The notes beneath the pieces were generated by a model. That model made no database searches, had not been told where the DNA came from, and was given only the letters and a program-made list of their open reading frames with translations. Source: Cytobacillus oceanisediminis (GTDB lineage: Bacteria > Bacillota > Bacilli > Bacillales > Cytobacillaceae). From it: a stretch of DNA of 64,000 bases. Within the stretch, counting starts at the first letter, position 1, and every line of letters starts with the position of its first letter. The position numbers and the translations under genes were made by a program. The stretch lies in NCBI RefSeq assembly GCF_022811925.1, contig NZ_CP065511.1:2411501-2475500 (forward strand), given 5' to 3'. Positions 1 through 8,248 of this stretch are shown in pieces.

Positions 1-1
1 T

Positions 2-1756
2 TTCTTGCTTTCGTTCCTGCTGTTTGCAAACGCAGTGTACTATCGTTTCTTTAATGATTTTATTACATTGCCGACTTTGACGCAGACACAGAATTTTGGT
101 GACGTCAGCGGAAGCATCAGCTCATTATTACAGCCGACTGATATCTTTTTCTTCCTTGATTTCATCTTGCTTGCCGGCTTGCTTGTATTTAAAGCCGTTA
201 AAATCGAAACAAAGGATATGACGCGCCGCCGATCTGCAGCTATAATTTATGCTTCACTGGCCATTTCCTTTGCTAACCTAGGATTGGCAGAAACAGACCG
301 CCCGGAACTTTTGACAAGAGGTTTTGACCGCAACTATATTGTTAAGTATTTAGGCATGTACAATTATACGATTTATGATGCAGTTCAAAGCACGAAGGCA
401 TCCGCGCAAAGAGTTATGGCGGATAGCAGTGATACTACCGAAGTCATCAACTTTACAAAATCGAATTATGCTGAACCAAATCCGAAGTACTTCGGTAAAG
501 GGGAAGGCATGAATGTAATCTACCTTCACCTGGAATCCATTCAGACATTCTTAATGAATTATGAACTGCACGGTGAAGAAGTAACGCCATTCTTAAATTC
601 ACTGATTGAAGAAGAAAATACAACGTATTTTGATAACTTCTTCCATCAGACTGCACAAGGGAAAACGGCAGATGCTGAGTTTATCCTTGAAAACTCCCTA
701 TATGGATTGCCGCAGGGTTCTGCTTTTACAACTAAGGGCATGAATACGTACAATGCTGCTCCTGCAATTCTGAAAGATAAAGGATATACATCTGCAGTCT
801 TCCACGGTAACTCAGGAAGTTTCTGGAACCGTAATGAAATTTATAAATCATTTGGATATGACAACTTTTTTGATGCAGATTACTATGATTTAAAACCAGA
901 AAACATGGCTGACTATGGTCTGATGGATAAACCGTTCTTTGAACAATCCATGCCGTACCTGAAGTCGCTAAAACAGCCGTTCTATTCAAAGTTTATTACA
1001 GTATCTCATCACTATCCGTATCATATGGATCAGGAGCAGGCAACAATTGAGCCGCATACCACTGGGGACAAATCAGTGGATAATTATTTCCAGACAGCCC
1101 GGTATGCTGATGAAGCACTTAAACAGTTCTTTGAACAGCTAAAAGCTTCCGGCCTGTATGAGAACTCAGTGATTGTCATGTATGGTGACCATTATGGTAT
1201 TTCCAAGAATCATAATAAAGCAATGGAACAAGTGCTTGGCAAGGAAATTTCAGCGTTCGATAGTGCCGGTCTGCAGCGTGTGCCTCTGTTCATCCGAGTA
1301 CCTGGCATGGAGGGCGGAGTAAATCATGAATTTGGCGGACAGATTGACCTTATGCCGACATTGATGCACTTGCTTGGCATTGATACTAAACAGTATTTGC
1401 AATTCGGTACTGACTTATTATCAGAAAATCATGATGACCTTGTGCCGTTCCGTAACGGAGATTTCATGAGTCCAACCATTTCATCTGTTGACGGCAAATT
1501 CTATGACTCAACAACTGGTGAACTGCTGGATGAAAGCCGTTTTGAAGAAGCGAAAAAACTTCAGGAAAGTGCCGAGCAGAAATTGGCGCTATCTGATAAA
1601 GTGGTAAATGGAGATCTTCTCCGCTTCTACACACCGGAAAATTTCGAACCGGTTGACCGTTCGAAATACGATTACAAAGCCGAAGGCAATGGAGTAAACA
1701 AGAAAAGCGAAGTAACTGAAGAAACGGCTGAAGCAGATAAGCCATCAAATGAATAA
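2..1756 (+). CDS. ltaS: Lipoteichoic acid synthase family protein, 5' end missing
   Basis: This is the C-terminal part of an LtaS-type enzyme, which transfers glycerol phosphate from phosphatidylglycerol onto lipoteichoic acid at the outer face of the membrane. The reading frame is open at the window edge. The TTG at position 5 is probably an internal codon, because family members are about 640 residues and start with more membrane segments than are seen here. Remaining transmembrane stretches are followed by the sulfatase-like extracellular domain. That domain has the metal-binding Glu in HLESIQ (about residue 177 of the visible part), the catalytic Thr in GKTADAEF (about 221) and the YGDHYG metal/substrate motif. 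The C-terminal tail is acidic and low in complexity. A hairpin terminator follows, so it ends its transcription unit. Which of the usual several Bacillus paralogues (LtaS, YfnI, YqgS, YvgJ) it matches cannot be told from this part. Confidence 0.9.
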   Translation, partial: FLLSFLLFANAVYYRFFNDFITLPTLTQTQNFGDVSGSISSLLQPTDIFFFLDFILLAGLLVFKAVKIETKDMTRRRSAAIIYASLAISFANLGLAETDRPELLTRGFDRNYIVKYLGMYNYTIYDAVQSTKASAQRVMADSSDTTEVINFTKSNYAEPNPKYFGKGEGMNVIYLHLESIQTFLMNYELHGEEVTPFLNSLIEEENTTYFDNFFHQTAQGKTADAEFILENSLYGLPQGSAFTTKGMNTYNAAPAILKDKGYTSAVFHGNSGSFWNRNEIYKSFGYDNFFDADYYDLKPENMADYGLMDKPFFEQSMPYLKSLKQPFYSKFITVSHHYPYHMDQEQATIEPHTTGDKSVDNYFQTARYADEALKQFFEQLKASGLYENSVIVMYGDHYGISKNHNKAMEQVLGKEISAFDSAGLQRVPLFIRVPGMEGGVNHEFGGQIDLMPTLMHLLGIDTKQYLQFGTDLLSENHDDLVPFRNGDFMSPTISSVDGKFYDSTTGELLDESRFEEAKKLQESAEQKLALSDKVVNGDLLRFYTPENFEPVDRSKYDYKAEGNGVNKKSEVTEETAEADKPSNE

Positions 1757-1763
1757 CTAGTAA

Positions 1764-1795
1764 AGGCTGCCTGGAAATTCCAGGTAGCCTTTTTG
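1764..1795 (+). terminator. Rho-independent terminator after ltaS
   Basis: An 11-bp stem (AGGCTGCCTGG with CCAGGTAGCCT, one G-T pair) has a 5-nt loop and is followed by a T run. It lies 8 nt after the ltaS stop. The nitrate transporter gene converges on it from the other side. Confidence 0.85.
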
Positions 1796-1814
1796 GTTAC
1801 AATTGGTAAAGTCC

Positions 1815-3326
1815 TTATAATGCCTTTTGTTCGCGGATGCTCTCTTTGGCATGTGCAGGCTTGTTATGCTGATGGTCCAGTTCGGAAAGATAGTATTCTG
1901 AGCTGAACGAGTTCTTCGGCTCCTCAAGCCAGAACAAACATATGGCAAAGCTTACCAGTGCTCCACCTGCAAGAATAAAAAAGAATGTTTGCGGTGAAAC
2001 AAAGGTATATAGGGTTAAATATATCGTTGCGCCGACATTGCCATAAGCGCCTGCCATTCCGGCTATCTGGCCTGTTATACGTTTCTTTATCATCGGTATG
2101 ACCGCAAAGGTTGCTCCCTCTGCCCCCTGTATGAACATGGATGTCAGAATGGTCATGAGAACAGCGGCAAGGAGGGGCCAGCTGGAATCGATAAAGCCCA
2201 TTCCGAGGAGGCCAGCAGAGATTCCTAGCATATATACAAGCATCACCCGCTTGCGATTTCCCATCCTATCTGAAAGGATCCCGCCAAGAGGCCGGGCTAT
2301 GAGGTTAATAAAAGCAAATGAAGCTGCGATTAATCCTGCTGTCGAGGGAGTCAGGGAAAAAGTCAGCTGAAAAAACATGGGCAGCATGGATACAATGGCA
2401 AGCTCTGCTCCAAAATTTGCAAAGTATGTACTGTTCAATGCTGCCACATTTTTAAAATTATATTGATCTTCATCTGGTACTCCTGCTTTTAGAATCGGGA
2501 TGTTCACTTCCAATATCTTATAAAGCTGTATGATGAAAGCTATTCCAATCAGGCTCAAGACAATATATAAAGTGCTTTCCGCAATAAATCCCAGATTTTC
2601 GATCCTCCATGCACTGATTGCCAAAGCACCGCCAAGCGGAATCGACCACAAAATCAGTCTGAACATATCCCCCCAAGTGCTGACTTCCATTGCCCCCGAT
2701 TTTTTCGGTTTAACAAGGGACTTTCCCTCAGGAGTATCCTTAACTGCCCAATAATAGAAGATTCCATAAGCAAAACAAATGAGTCCTGTAAGGGCTAAGG
2801 CATATCTCCAGCCATTTTCTCCGCCGAAAAGCGTAAGACCGATAAAGGGAAGTACCATCGCTGCTGCAGCTGAGCCGAAATTTCCCCAGCCTCCATATAA
2901 TCCTTCTGCAAACCCTACATCTTTTGGCGGGAACCACTCTGAAACCATGCGTATGCCAATAACGAAGCTCGCTCCTATGCTGCCGAGCACTAAGCGGGAA
3001 ATCATGAGCTGCAGCCAGTTATCTGCGAACGCAAAAATCAATGCAGGAACGGACATGACAATTAATAAAGAAGAATAGATTATCCGGGGTCCGAACCGAT
3101 CCAAAAGGCTGCCAATAATAATTCTGGCTGGAATGGTTAAGGCTACATTCAAAATTCCAAGAGCAGCCATATGCTCGGCAGTAAGCCAATTCATTTCACT
3201 CAGCATCGTCGTGGCTAAAGGTGCCATGTTGTACCAGGTAAAAAATGAAATAAAAAAGGCTATCCATGTTAAATGCAAAATCTTCATTCGCTCATCTTTA
3301 AATTTAAAAATGTCCGCTAACTTCAA
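1815..3326 (-). CDS. Nitrate/nitrite transporter, MFS NNP (NarK/NasA) family
   Basis: The 503-residue polytopic membrane protein has about 12 hydrophobic segments. It carries the N-terminal WYNMAPLATT stretch typical of NarK-type nitrate/nitrite porters and an MFS signature (LGGILSDRMGNRKRV). Its role should be nitrate uptake for assimilation. The start is TTG, set by an AAGGAGGA ribosome binding site 8-9 nt upstream; no in-frame ATG upstream fits. It is divergent from the nitrate reductase operon and shares a 322-bp control region that holds two TnrA-type boxes. B. subtilis NasA is shorter (about 400 residues) and looks different, so this is better called NarK-like than nasA. Nitrite extrusion or exchange is possible, but the location favours uptake. 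Confidence 0.88.
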   Translation of the reverse strand: MKLADIFKFKDERMKILHLTWIAFFISFFTWYNMAPLATTMLSEMNWLTAEHMAALGILNVALTIPARIIIGSLLDRFGPRIIYSSLLIVMSVPALIFAFADNWLQLMISRLVLGSIGASFVIGIRMVSEWFPPKDVGFAEGLYGGWGNFGSAAAAMVLPFIGLTLFGGENGWRYALALTGLICFAYGIFYYWAVKDTPEGKSLVKPKKSGAMEVSTWGDMFRLILWSIPLGGALAISAWRIENLGFIAESTLYIVLSLIGIAFIIQLYKILEVNIPILKAGVPDEDQYNFKNVAALNSTYFANFGAELAIVSMLPMFFQLTFSLTPSTAGLIAASFAFINLIARPLGGILSDRMGNRKRVMLVYMLGISAGLLGMGFIDSSWPLLAAVLMTILTSMFIQGAEGATFAVIPMIKKRITGQIAGMAGAYGNVGATIYLTLYTFVSPQTFFFILAGGALVSFAICLFWLEEPKNSFSSEYYLSELDHQHNKPAHAKESIREQKAL

Positions 3327-3396
3327 TTAAAATCCTCCTTCAATTACCTGAATATTTTTATATCATTGCATAAAATTTAATTGAATGTGATTATTA

Positions 3397-3413
3397 TGTA
3401 AGGTTTTCTTACA
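3397..3413. promoter_or_regulatory. TnrA box, transporter-proximal
   Basis: TGTAA-N7-TTACA matches the known TnrA consensus TGTNA-N7-TNACA exactly. It is centred about 80 bp upstream of the nitrate transporter start, with A+T-rich -10-like sequence between the two. TnrA activates such promoters under nitrogen limitation, so this site probably drives the leftward transporter gene. The rest of the 3327-3648 gap holds only the second box and ribosome binding sites. Confidence 0.75.
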
Positions 3414-3583
3414 TACGACAAAAGTCCTATTATTGATCAAACCTCTTGATATATCCGAGATTAAACGCTTTCATATCAATGTAAACTAAGGTAAAAAGTA
3501 GGAGTGGCGCCAATTGGAAAAGATAGGGCAAAAGGATAGTAAAAATAAAAATATTCAAAAAGTTATGTTAATTACGATTTCCA

Positions 3584-3600
3584 TGTGATATTATCTAACA
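3584..3600. promoter_or_regulatory. TnrA box, nasB-proximal
   Basis: TGTGA-N7-TAACA is a second exact match to the TnrA consensus. It is centred about 57 bp upstream of the nasB start. TnrA sites usually sit near -49 of the start point, which would put transcription start close to the nasB ribosome binding site. The actual start point cannot be read from sequence. Two boxes in one divergent region suggest separate control of transporter and reductase genes. Confidence 0.72.
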
Positions 3601-3648
3601 TATCAAAAAAGAAATGAGGAAAGGCGGGGAATAGCTTGGGGAGGGAGT

Positions 3649-6000
3649 ATGATGGCTAAAGAAAAGCTAGTTGTCATTGGAAACGGGATGGCAGGCGTAC
3701 GATGTGTGGAGGAAATCATTCAGCATGATCCGGAAAGATTTTCGATTTCTATATTCGGAAGTGAAAAGTATCTCAATTATAATCGCATCTTATTGTCTTC
3801 TGTCCTGCAGGGGAATTCTTCAATTGAACAACTGACCATACATCACTCAGACTGGTACGCCAGAAACCATATCAATGTCTTCACAAATGAAACCGTATTG
3901 GATATTGACACCGCCAGAAAAACAATTTACACAATCAAAAATAGAATAGTTCCCTTTGACAAGCTGATTATTGCGACCGGATCAACGCCTATTGTCCCTT
4001 CGCTGGCAGGCGGCAGCAAAGATGGGATCCTGACGTTCCGTACGATAGAAGATTGCAGGCGGATTATGAATGCAACAGAAAAGGGCAGAAAAGCAGCAGT
4101 TATTGGGGGAGGTTTTCTTGGGCTTGAAGCTGCTCAGGGCCTGATCCAAATGGGTATGGACGTTCATGTCGTTCATAACGCTGAAAGAATTATGAATAAA
4201 CAGCTGGATGATAAAGCGGCAAAACTCCTGCAAAACTCACTCGAAGCTCAAGGGATGAACTTTCTGCTGAACAGGGAAACGGAACGCTTTGAAGGAAGAG
4301 AACGAGTCGAAAAGCTTATTTTTACCGATGGATTGGAACTTGTGGCAGATCTGGTCATTATTGCTGCAGGTGTGACTCCAAATAGTAAGCTGGCCAAATC
4401 CTCTGGATTAAAAACGAACCGGGGAATTCTGGTCAATGATTTTATGCAGACAAGTAATTCAGCTATTTATGCAGTAGGGGAATGCGCTGAACATAGAGGG
4501 AGGATCTATGGGCTGGTAAAACCGCTGTATGAGCAGGGCAAAATACTCGCTGCACATATTTGTGGAAAGGATGTACCGCCATATCAGGGTTCAATTCTAT
4601 CTTCAAAGCTGAAAATATCCGGAACAAATGTATTTTCTGCAGGCAATCTTTTTGAAAAAGGCTTTACTCAAGCCATGACACTTTACGATGAAGATGAAAA
4701 AACATATAAAAAAATAGTGTTTAAACATAACAAAATTGCCGGATTTTTATTAGTAGGAGACCTAAATGGCCATGTGAGGTTAATGGACATGATGGAAAAA
4801 AAGCAGAAGTTTTCAGATGAGGAAAAGCTGCTTTTGCTGAATTCCTCAAAAGAAGAATACCCTATCAGCTCAATGGCTAAGACCGGTATCATATGCAGCT
4901 GCAATAGTGTGACAAAAAAAGCAATTATTGAAGCTGTTTCAGCAAATGGGCTAGAAACTACTGAAGAAGTGAAAAAATGCACAAAGGCTTCGGGTACATG
5001 CGGTGGCTGCAAACCTTTGGTAGAAGAGCTGCTTTCCTATATAAAGAGTGATGATTTCCATGAGGATATTGAACCCGGCACATTCTGTTCCTGTACAAAT
5101 CTAAGCGAAGAAGAGGTAATAGAAGAAATCCAGCTTCGAGGGCTGATAAGCATAAACGAGGTCTTTGCTGTTTTGGGATGGCGGAATCAAAATGGCTGCC
5201 GCTTTTGTGTGTCTGCTCTTCATTATATTCTTCGAATGGCTGTTCCTGGTTATGAAGGAGATGGGCAATCGGTCTTCTATGAAGATACACACAATGCTGT
5301 TAAGGAAGAAGACGGCACTTTTACCATAATTCCCCAAATAAACGGAAGTGAAGTGTCTGGCGGCCTATTAAAGAAGATAGGTGAGGCAGCCGAGCAATAC
5401 AGCATACCTGAAATTGCTTTGAGCCATGATGGACGGATCCTATTAAAAGGGATCATGCAAGAAAATCTGCCGGCCATTTGGGAGACCCTGAATACGAAAT
5501 TAATCCCTATTCCCATTGATAATGCCGTTCGTGTTTTGCTGGTGGCTGGTTTCAATGGCTGCAGCTGCACAAAAGACAGTTCAAGGAATATGGCTGTACG
5601 GCTTCAGGGAAAAACGGAATATTTGCTGTCGCCAAACAGGCTCGAGATTGGAATTGCGGCTTGCGTACATGGAAAAAATAGCATGGCCGGTCATGATATC
5701 GAGGTAAAGGTGCACGTGCAGGAATGGGAAATCCACATCGGCGGGACTGAAGGAAGCCAATTAAGGGGTGAGCTTTTGGCTATTGCTTCAACTGAAGAGG
5801 AAACGGAAGAACTGTTATGCTCATTGGTTCAGTATTTCAGAGAATCGGCCAGATACCAGGAAACCTTGAAGGAATGGACAGATCGAATGGGGATTATTCA
5901 CCTGCGAGAAGTGGTGTTCGACTTTGAGCTGAGAAGCATCTTGCTTCGCCGTCTTGAAATAGATTCATCTGGCAGCCGGAGAAGATTGCCCGTTACCTAG
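3649..6000 (+). CDS. nasB: Assimilatory nitrate reductase electron-transfer subunit
   Basis: This 783-residue flavoprotein passes electrons from NAD(P)H to the nitrate reductase catalytic subunit encoded next. The N-terminal part is a pyridine nucleotide-disulfide oxidoreductase fold: FAD motif GNGMAGVRCVEE near residue 10 and NAD motif GGGFLGLEAA near 155. Two BFD-type [2Fe-2S] modules follow, with C416/C418/C451/C454 and C480/C482 plus GCRFC near 516. The C-terminal 240 residues resemble the siroheme-binding half of nitrite reductase, but the Cys ligands present in NasD are not conserved (AACVHGKNS in place of SACPRSCAESG), so that part should not bind siroheme. It looks like a paralogue of NasD two genes downstream. 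ATGATG gives two possible starts, 3649 or 3652, behind GGGAGG. Confidence 0.88.
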   Translation: MMAKEKLVVIGNGMAGVRCVEEIIQHDPERFSISIFGSEKYLNYNRILLSSVLQGNSSIEQLTIHHSDWYARNHINVFTNETVLDIDTARKTIYTIKNRIVPFDKLIIATGSTPIVPSLAGGSKDGILTFRTIEDCRRIMNATEKGRKAAVIGGGFLGLEAAQGLIQMGMDVHVVHNAERIMNKQLDDKAAKLLQNSLEAQGMNFLLNRETERFEGRERVEKLIFTDGLELVADLVIIAAGVTPNSKLAKSSGLKTNRGILVNDFMQTSNSAIYAVGECAEHRGRIYGLVKPLYEQGKILAAHICGKDVPPYQGSILSSKLKISGTNVFSAGNLFEKGFTQAMTLYDEDEKTYKKIVFKHNKIAGFLLVGDLNGHVRLMDMMEKKQKFSDEEKLLLLNSSKEEYPISSMAKTGIICSCNSVTKKAIIEAVSANGLETTEEVKKCTKASGTCGGCKPLVEELLSYIKSDDFHEDIEPGTFCSCTNLSEEEVIEEIQLRGLISINEVFAVLGWRNQNGCRFCVSALHYILRMAVPGYEGDGQSVFYEDTHNAVKEEDGTFTIIPQINGSEVSGGLLKKIGEAAEQYSIPEIALSHDGRILLKGIMQENLPAIWETLNTKLIPIPIDNAVRVLLVAGFNGCSCTKDSSRNMAVRLQGKTEYLLSPNRLEIGIAACVHGKNSMAGHDIEVKVHVQEWEIHIGGTEGSQLRGELLAIASTEEETEELLCSLVQYFRESARYQETLKEWTDRMGIIHLREVVFDFELRSILLRRLEIDSSGSRRRLPVT

Positions 6001-6055
6001 CGGGAACCTGTCTATATCAATGAAAGAATATAGGAAAGGCGGAAAGGAACGGACT

Positions 6056-8191
6056 ATGACAGAACTGTTATTAAAATATTTCCGAACAAAGCAGCGGGAG
6101 GTTCAATCAGAGAGAGTTTATGATACGCAATGTCCTTTCTGCAGTATGCAATGCAAAAAGCAGGTGATTGAACAGTCCGTCGTAACAAGGAAGAAATATC
6201 GGGTTCTAGGAAAAGAGAATCCTGCATCACACGGACGTTTATGCATTAAAGGGATGAATGCCCACCAGCATGCCATGCATCCGGACCGCCTGCAATATCC
6301 GCTGCTTAAAGTGAATGGGAAGTTCGAACAAATTCCCTGGGATAAGGCAATGAGAATTATGAAGGAAAAATTTCAATCCATTCAGGCTATGCATGGATTT
6401 AATGCCTTATCCGCGTATGGAGGGGGTTCCTTAACGAATGAGACAGCATACCTTTTGGGCAAATTTGCACGAGTGGCATTAAAAACGAAATATATTGATT
6501 ATAATGGGCGGTTCTGCATGTCTTCAGCGGCAGCGGCTGCCAATCATGCTTTTGGCATAGACCGGGGAATGACGAATGGACTTAATGATATTCCGCTGGC
6601 TAAATGCATCATACTGGCCGGCTCCAATATAGCCGAATGCCAGCCAACACTTCTTCCTTATTTTGAAAAAGCGAAGGAAAACGGATCCTTTATTATCGTA
6701 ATAGATCCGCGGGAAACAGCGACAGCGAAAATGGCTGATTTGCATTTAAAACCGAGGCCTGGCACTGATGCAGCATTGGCTAACGGGATATTACAAGTTT
6801 TGCTTGCAGAAAAAGAGATTGATCTTTCTTTTATTAAGGAAAGAACGAACGGCTTTGCAGAGCTTAAGGCTTTTGTGGAAACGATTAAGCTGGAAGACAT
6901 TGAGGAATTGACCGGAGTGCCATCCAGCCAAATTAGAAAAGCGGCTATCCTGTTTGGCAAAGCTGCAACCGGGATGGTTTTTACAGCAAGGGGCGTTGAA
7001 CAGCATACGAATGGATACCAAACTGTAAGAAATTTTATAAATATTCTATTAGTTACAGGGAAGATTGGCAAGGCCGGCAGCGGATATGGGGCAATTACCG
7101 GTCAGGGAAATGGCCAGGGGGGACGGGAGCATGGCCTGAAAGCAGACCAGCTTCCAGGATACCGTTCCATTGAAAATCCGGAACACCGCCGCTATCTCGC
7201 ACGTGTCTGGAATATAGACGAATCGGATTTGCCCGGCAAAGGCGTTTCTGCTTATGAAATGATGGAGAAAATCAGCCAGGGTGAAATAAGAGGAATGCTG
7301 TTGATGGGCTCAAATCCAGTTGTTTCTAATCCCAATGCAGAGTTTGTTAAAAACACATTGGAAAAACTCGATTTCCTTGTTGCTGCTGATCTATTTATCT
7401 CTGAAACAGCCGAATTGGCAGATCTGATTTTGCCGGTGAGTTCTTATTTGGAGAATGAGGGCACGATGACAAATCTGGAGGGACGTGTCATGCATCGTCC
7501 CTGTGCCATGCCTAGCCCAGGATCAGTAAAACATGATTGGCAAATACTTTGTGAGATTTCCAGATTATTAGGGAAGGAAGAGTATTTTTCTTTTTCAGGT
7601 CCTGAAGAAATCTTCAATGAACTGAGAGAAGCCAGCAGAGGCGGTATTGCAGATTATTACGGAATTGATTATAAGCGCCTTAAAAATGGGGATGGGGTTC
7701 TGTGGCCTTGTCCGGATGCTGCCCATCCGGGAACAGAGAGGCTTTTTGATGACAGCTTTGCCCACGAAGACAAGAGAGCAGTCATGATTCCTGTACCCAG
7801 CAGGGCAGAAGCAGAAAAAGAGACACCCAATAGGAAATATCCCCTTTACCTTACAACAGGCAGAGTCGTTTCACATTATTTGACCGGAGTTCAGACAAGA
7901 AAGAGCGCTTCACTGGCAGCCAGAAATGTTGAATCTTTTGCCGAAATACACCCGGAAACTGCCAATCGATATAGCATTGGGAACAAGTCGCTTATCAAGA
8001 TTGAATCAAAAAGAGGCAGTATTGTGGTTAGGAGCCATTTGACGGAGGCTATTAGGAAGGATACAGTTTTCGTTCCTTTTCACTGGGCTGAAACTCAAAA
8101 TGTCAATCTCCTGGTATCGGATCAGCTCGATCCGGTTTGCCGTATGCCTGGTTTTAAAATAACAGCAGTGAACATAAGCCGTTTAGAATGA
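6056..8191 (+). CDS. nasC: Assimilatory nitrate reductase catalytic subunit (molybdopterin)
   Basis: NasC reduces nitrate to nitrite in the cytoplasm with a bis-MGD molybdenum cofactor and an N-terminal [4Fe-4S] cluster. The cluster ligands are visible as C26-x2-C29-x3-C33 and C63 (YDTQCPFCSMQC, GRLCIKGMNA). The body carries molybdopterin oxidoreductase motifs such as YNGRFCMSSAAAA and LLMGSNPVVSNPNAEF, and ends in a molydopterin dinucleotide-binding domain. A longer frame opens at ATG 6020. The start at 6056 is preferred because GGAAAGGA precedes it and MTELLLKYF matches the family N-terminus. Length is 711 residues, close to B. subtilis NasC. It lies 55 nt downstream of nasB and is probably co-transcribed with it. 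Confidence 0.92.
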   Translation: MTELLLKYFRTKQREVQSERVYDTQCPFCSMQCKKQVIEQSVVTRKKYRVLGKENPASHGRLCIKGMNAHQHAMHPDRLQYPLLKVNGKFEQIPWDKAMRIMKEKFQSIQAMHGFNALSAYGGGSLTNETAYLLGKFARVALKTKYIDYNGRFCMSSAAAAANHAFGIDRGMTNGLNDIPLAKCIILAGSNIAECQPTLLPYFEKAKENGSFIIVIDPRETATAKMADLHLKPRPGTDAALANGILQVLLAEKEIDLSFIKERTNGFAELKAFVETIKLEDIEELTGVPSSQIRKAAILFGKAATGMVFTARGVEQHTNGYQTVRNFINILLVTGKIGKAGSGYGAITGQGNGQGGREHGLKADQLPGYRSIENPEHRRYLARVWNIDESDLPGKGVSAYEMMEKISQGEIRGMLLMGSNPVVSNPNAEFVKNTLEKLDFLVAADLFISETAELADLILPVSSYLENEGTMTNLEGRVMHRPCAMPSPGSVKHDWQILCEISRLLGKEEYFSFSGPEEIFNELREASRGGIADYYGIDYKRLKNGDGVLWPCPDAAHPGTERLFDDSFAHEDKRAVMIPVPSRAEAEKETPNRKYPLYLTTGRVVSHYLTGVQTRKSASLAARNVESFAEIHPETANRYSIGNKSLIKIESKRGSIVVRSHLTEAIRKDTVFVPFHWAETQNVNLLVSDQLDPVCRMPGFKITAVNISRLE

Positions 8192-8248
8192 CCATCAGCA
8201 GGACAGTGAATAATCCATAAAAAAATCAAATGACCGGGAGGCTTTTTA

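Noticed and set aside
2098..3078. Plus-strand open frames opposite the nitrate transporter
   Set aside because: Antisense shadows of a well-supported membrane protein with its own TTG start and ribosome binding site.
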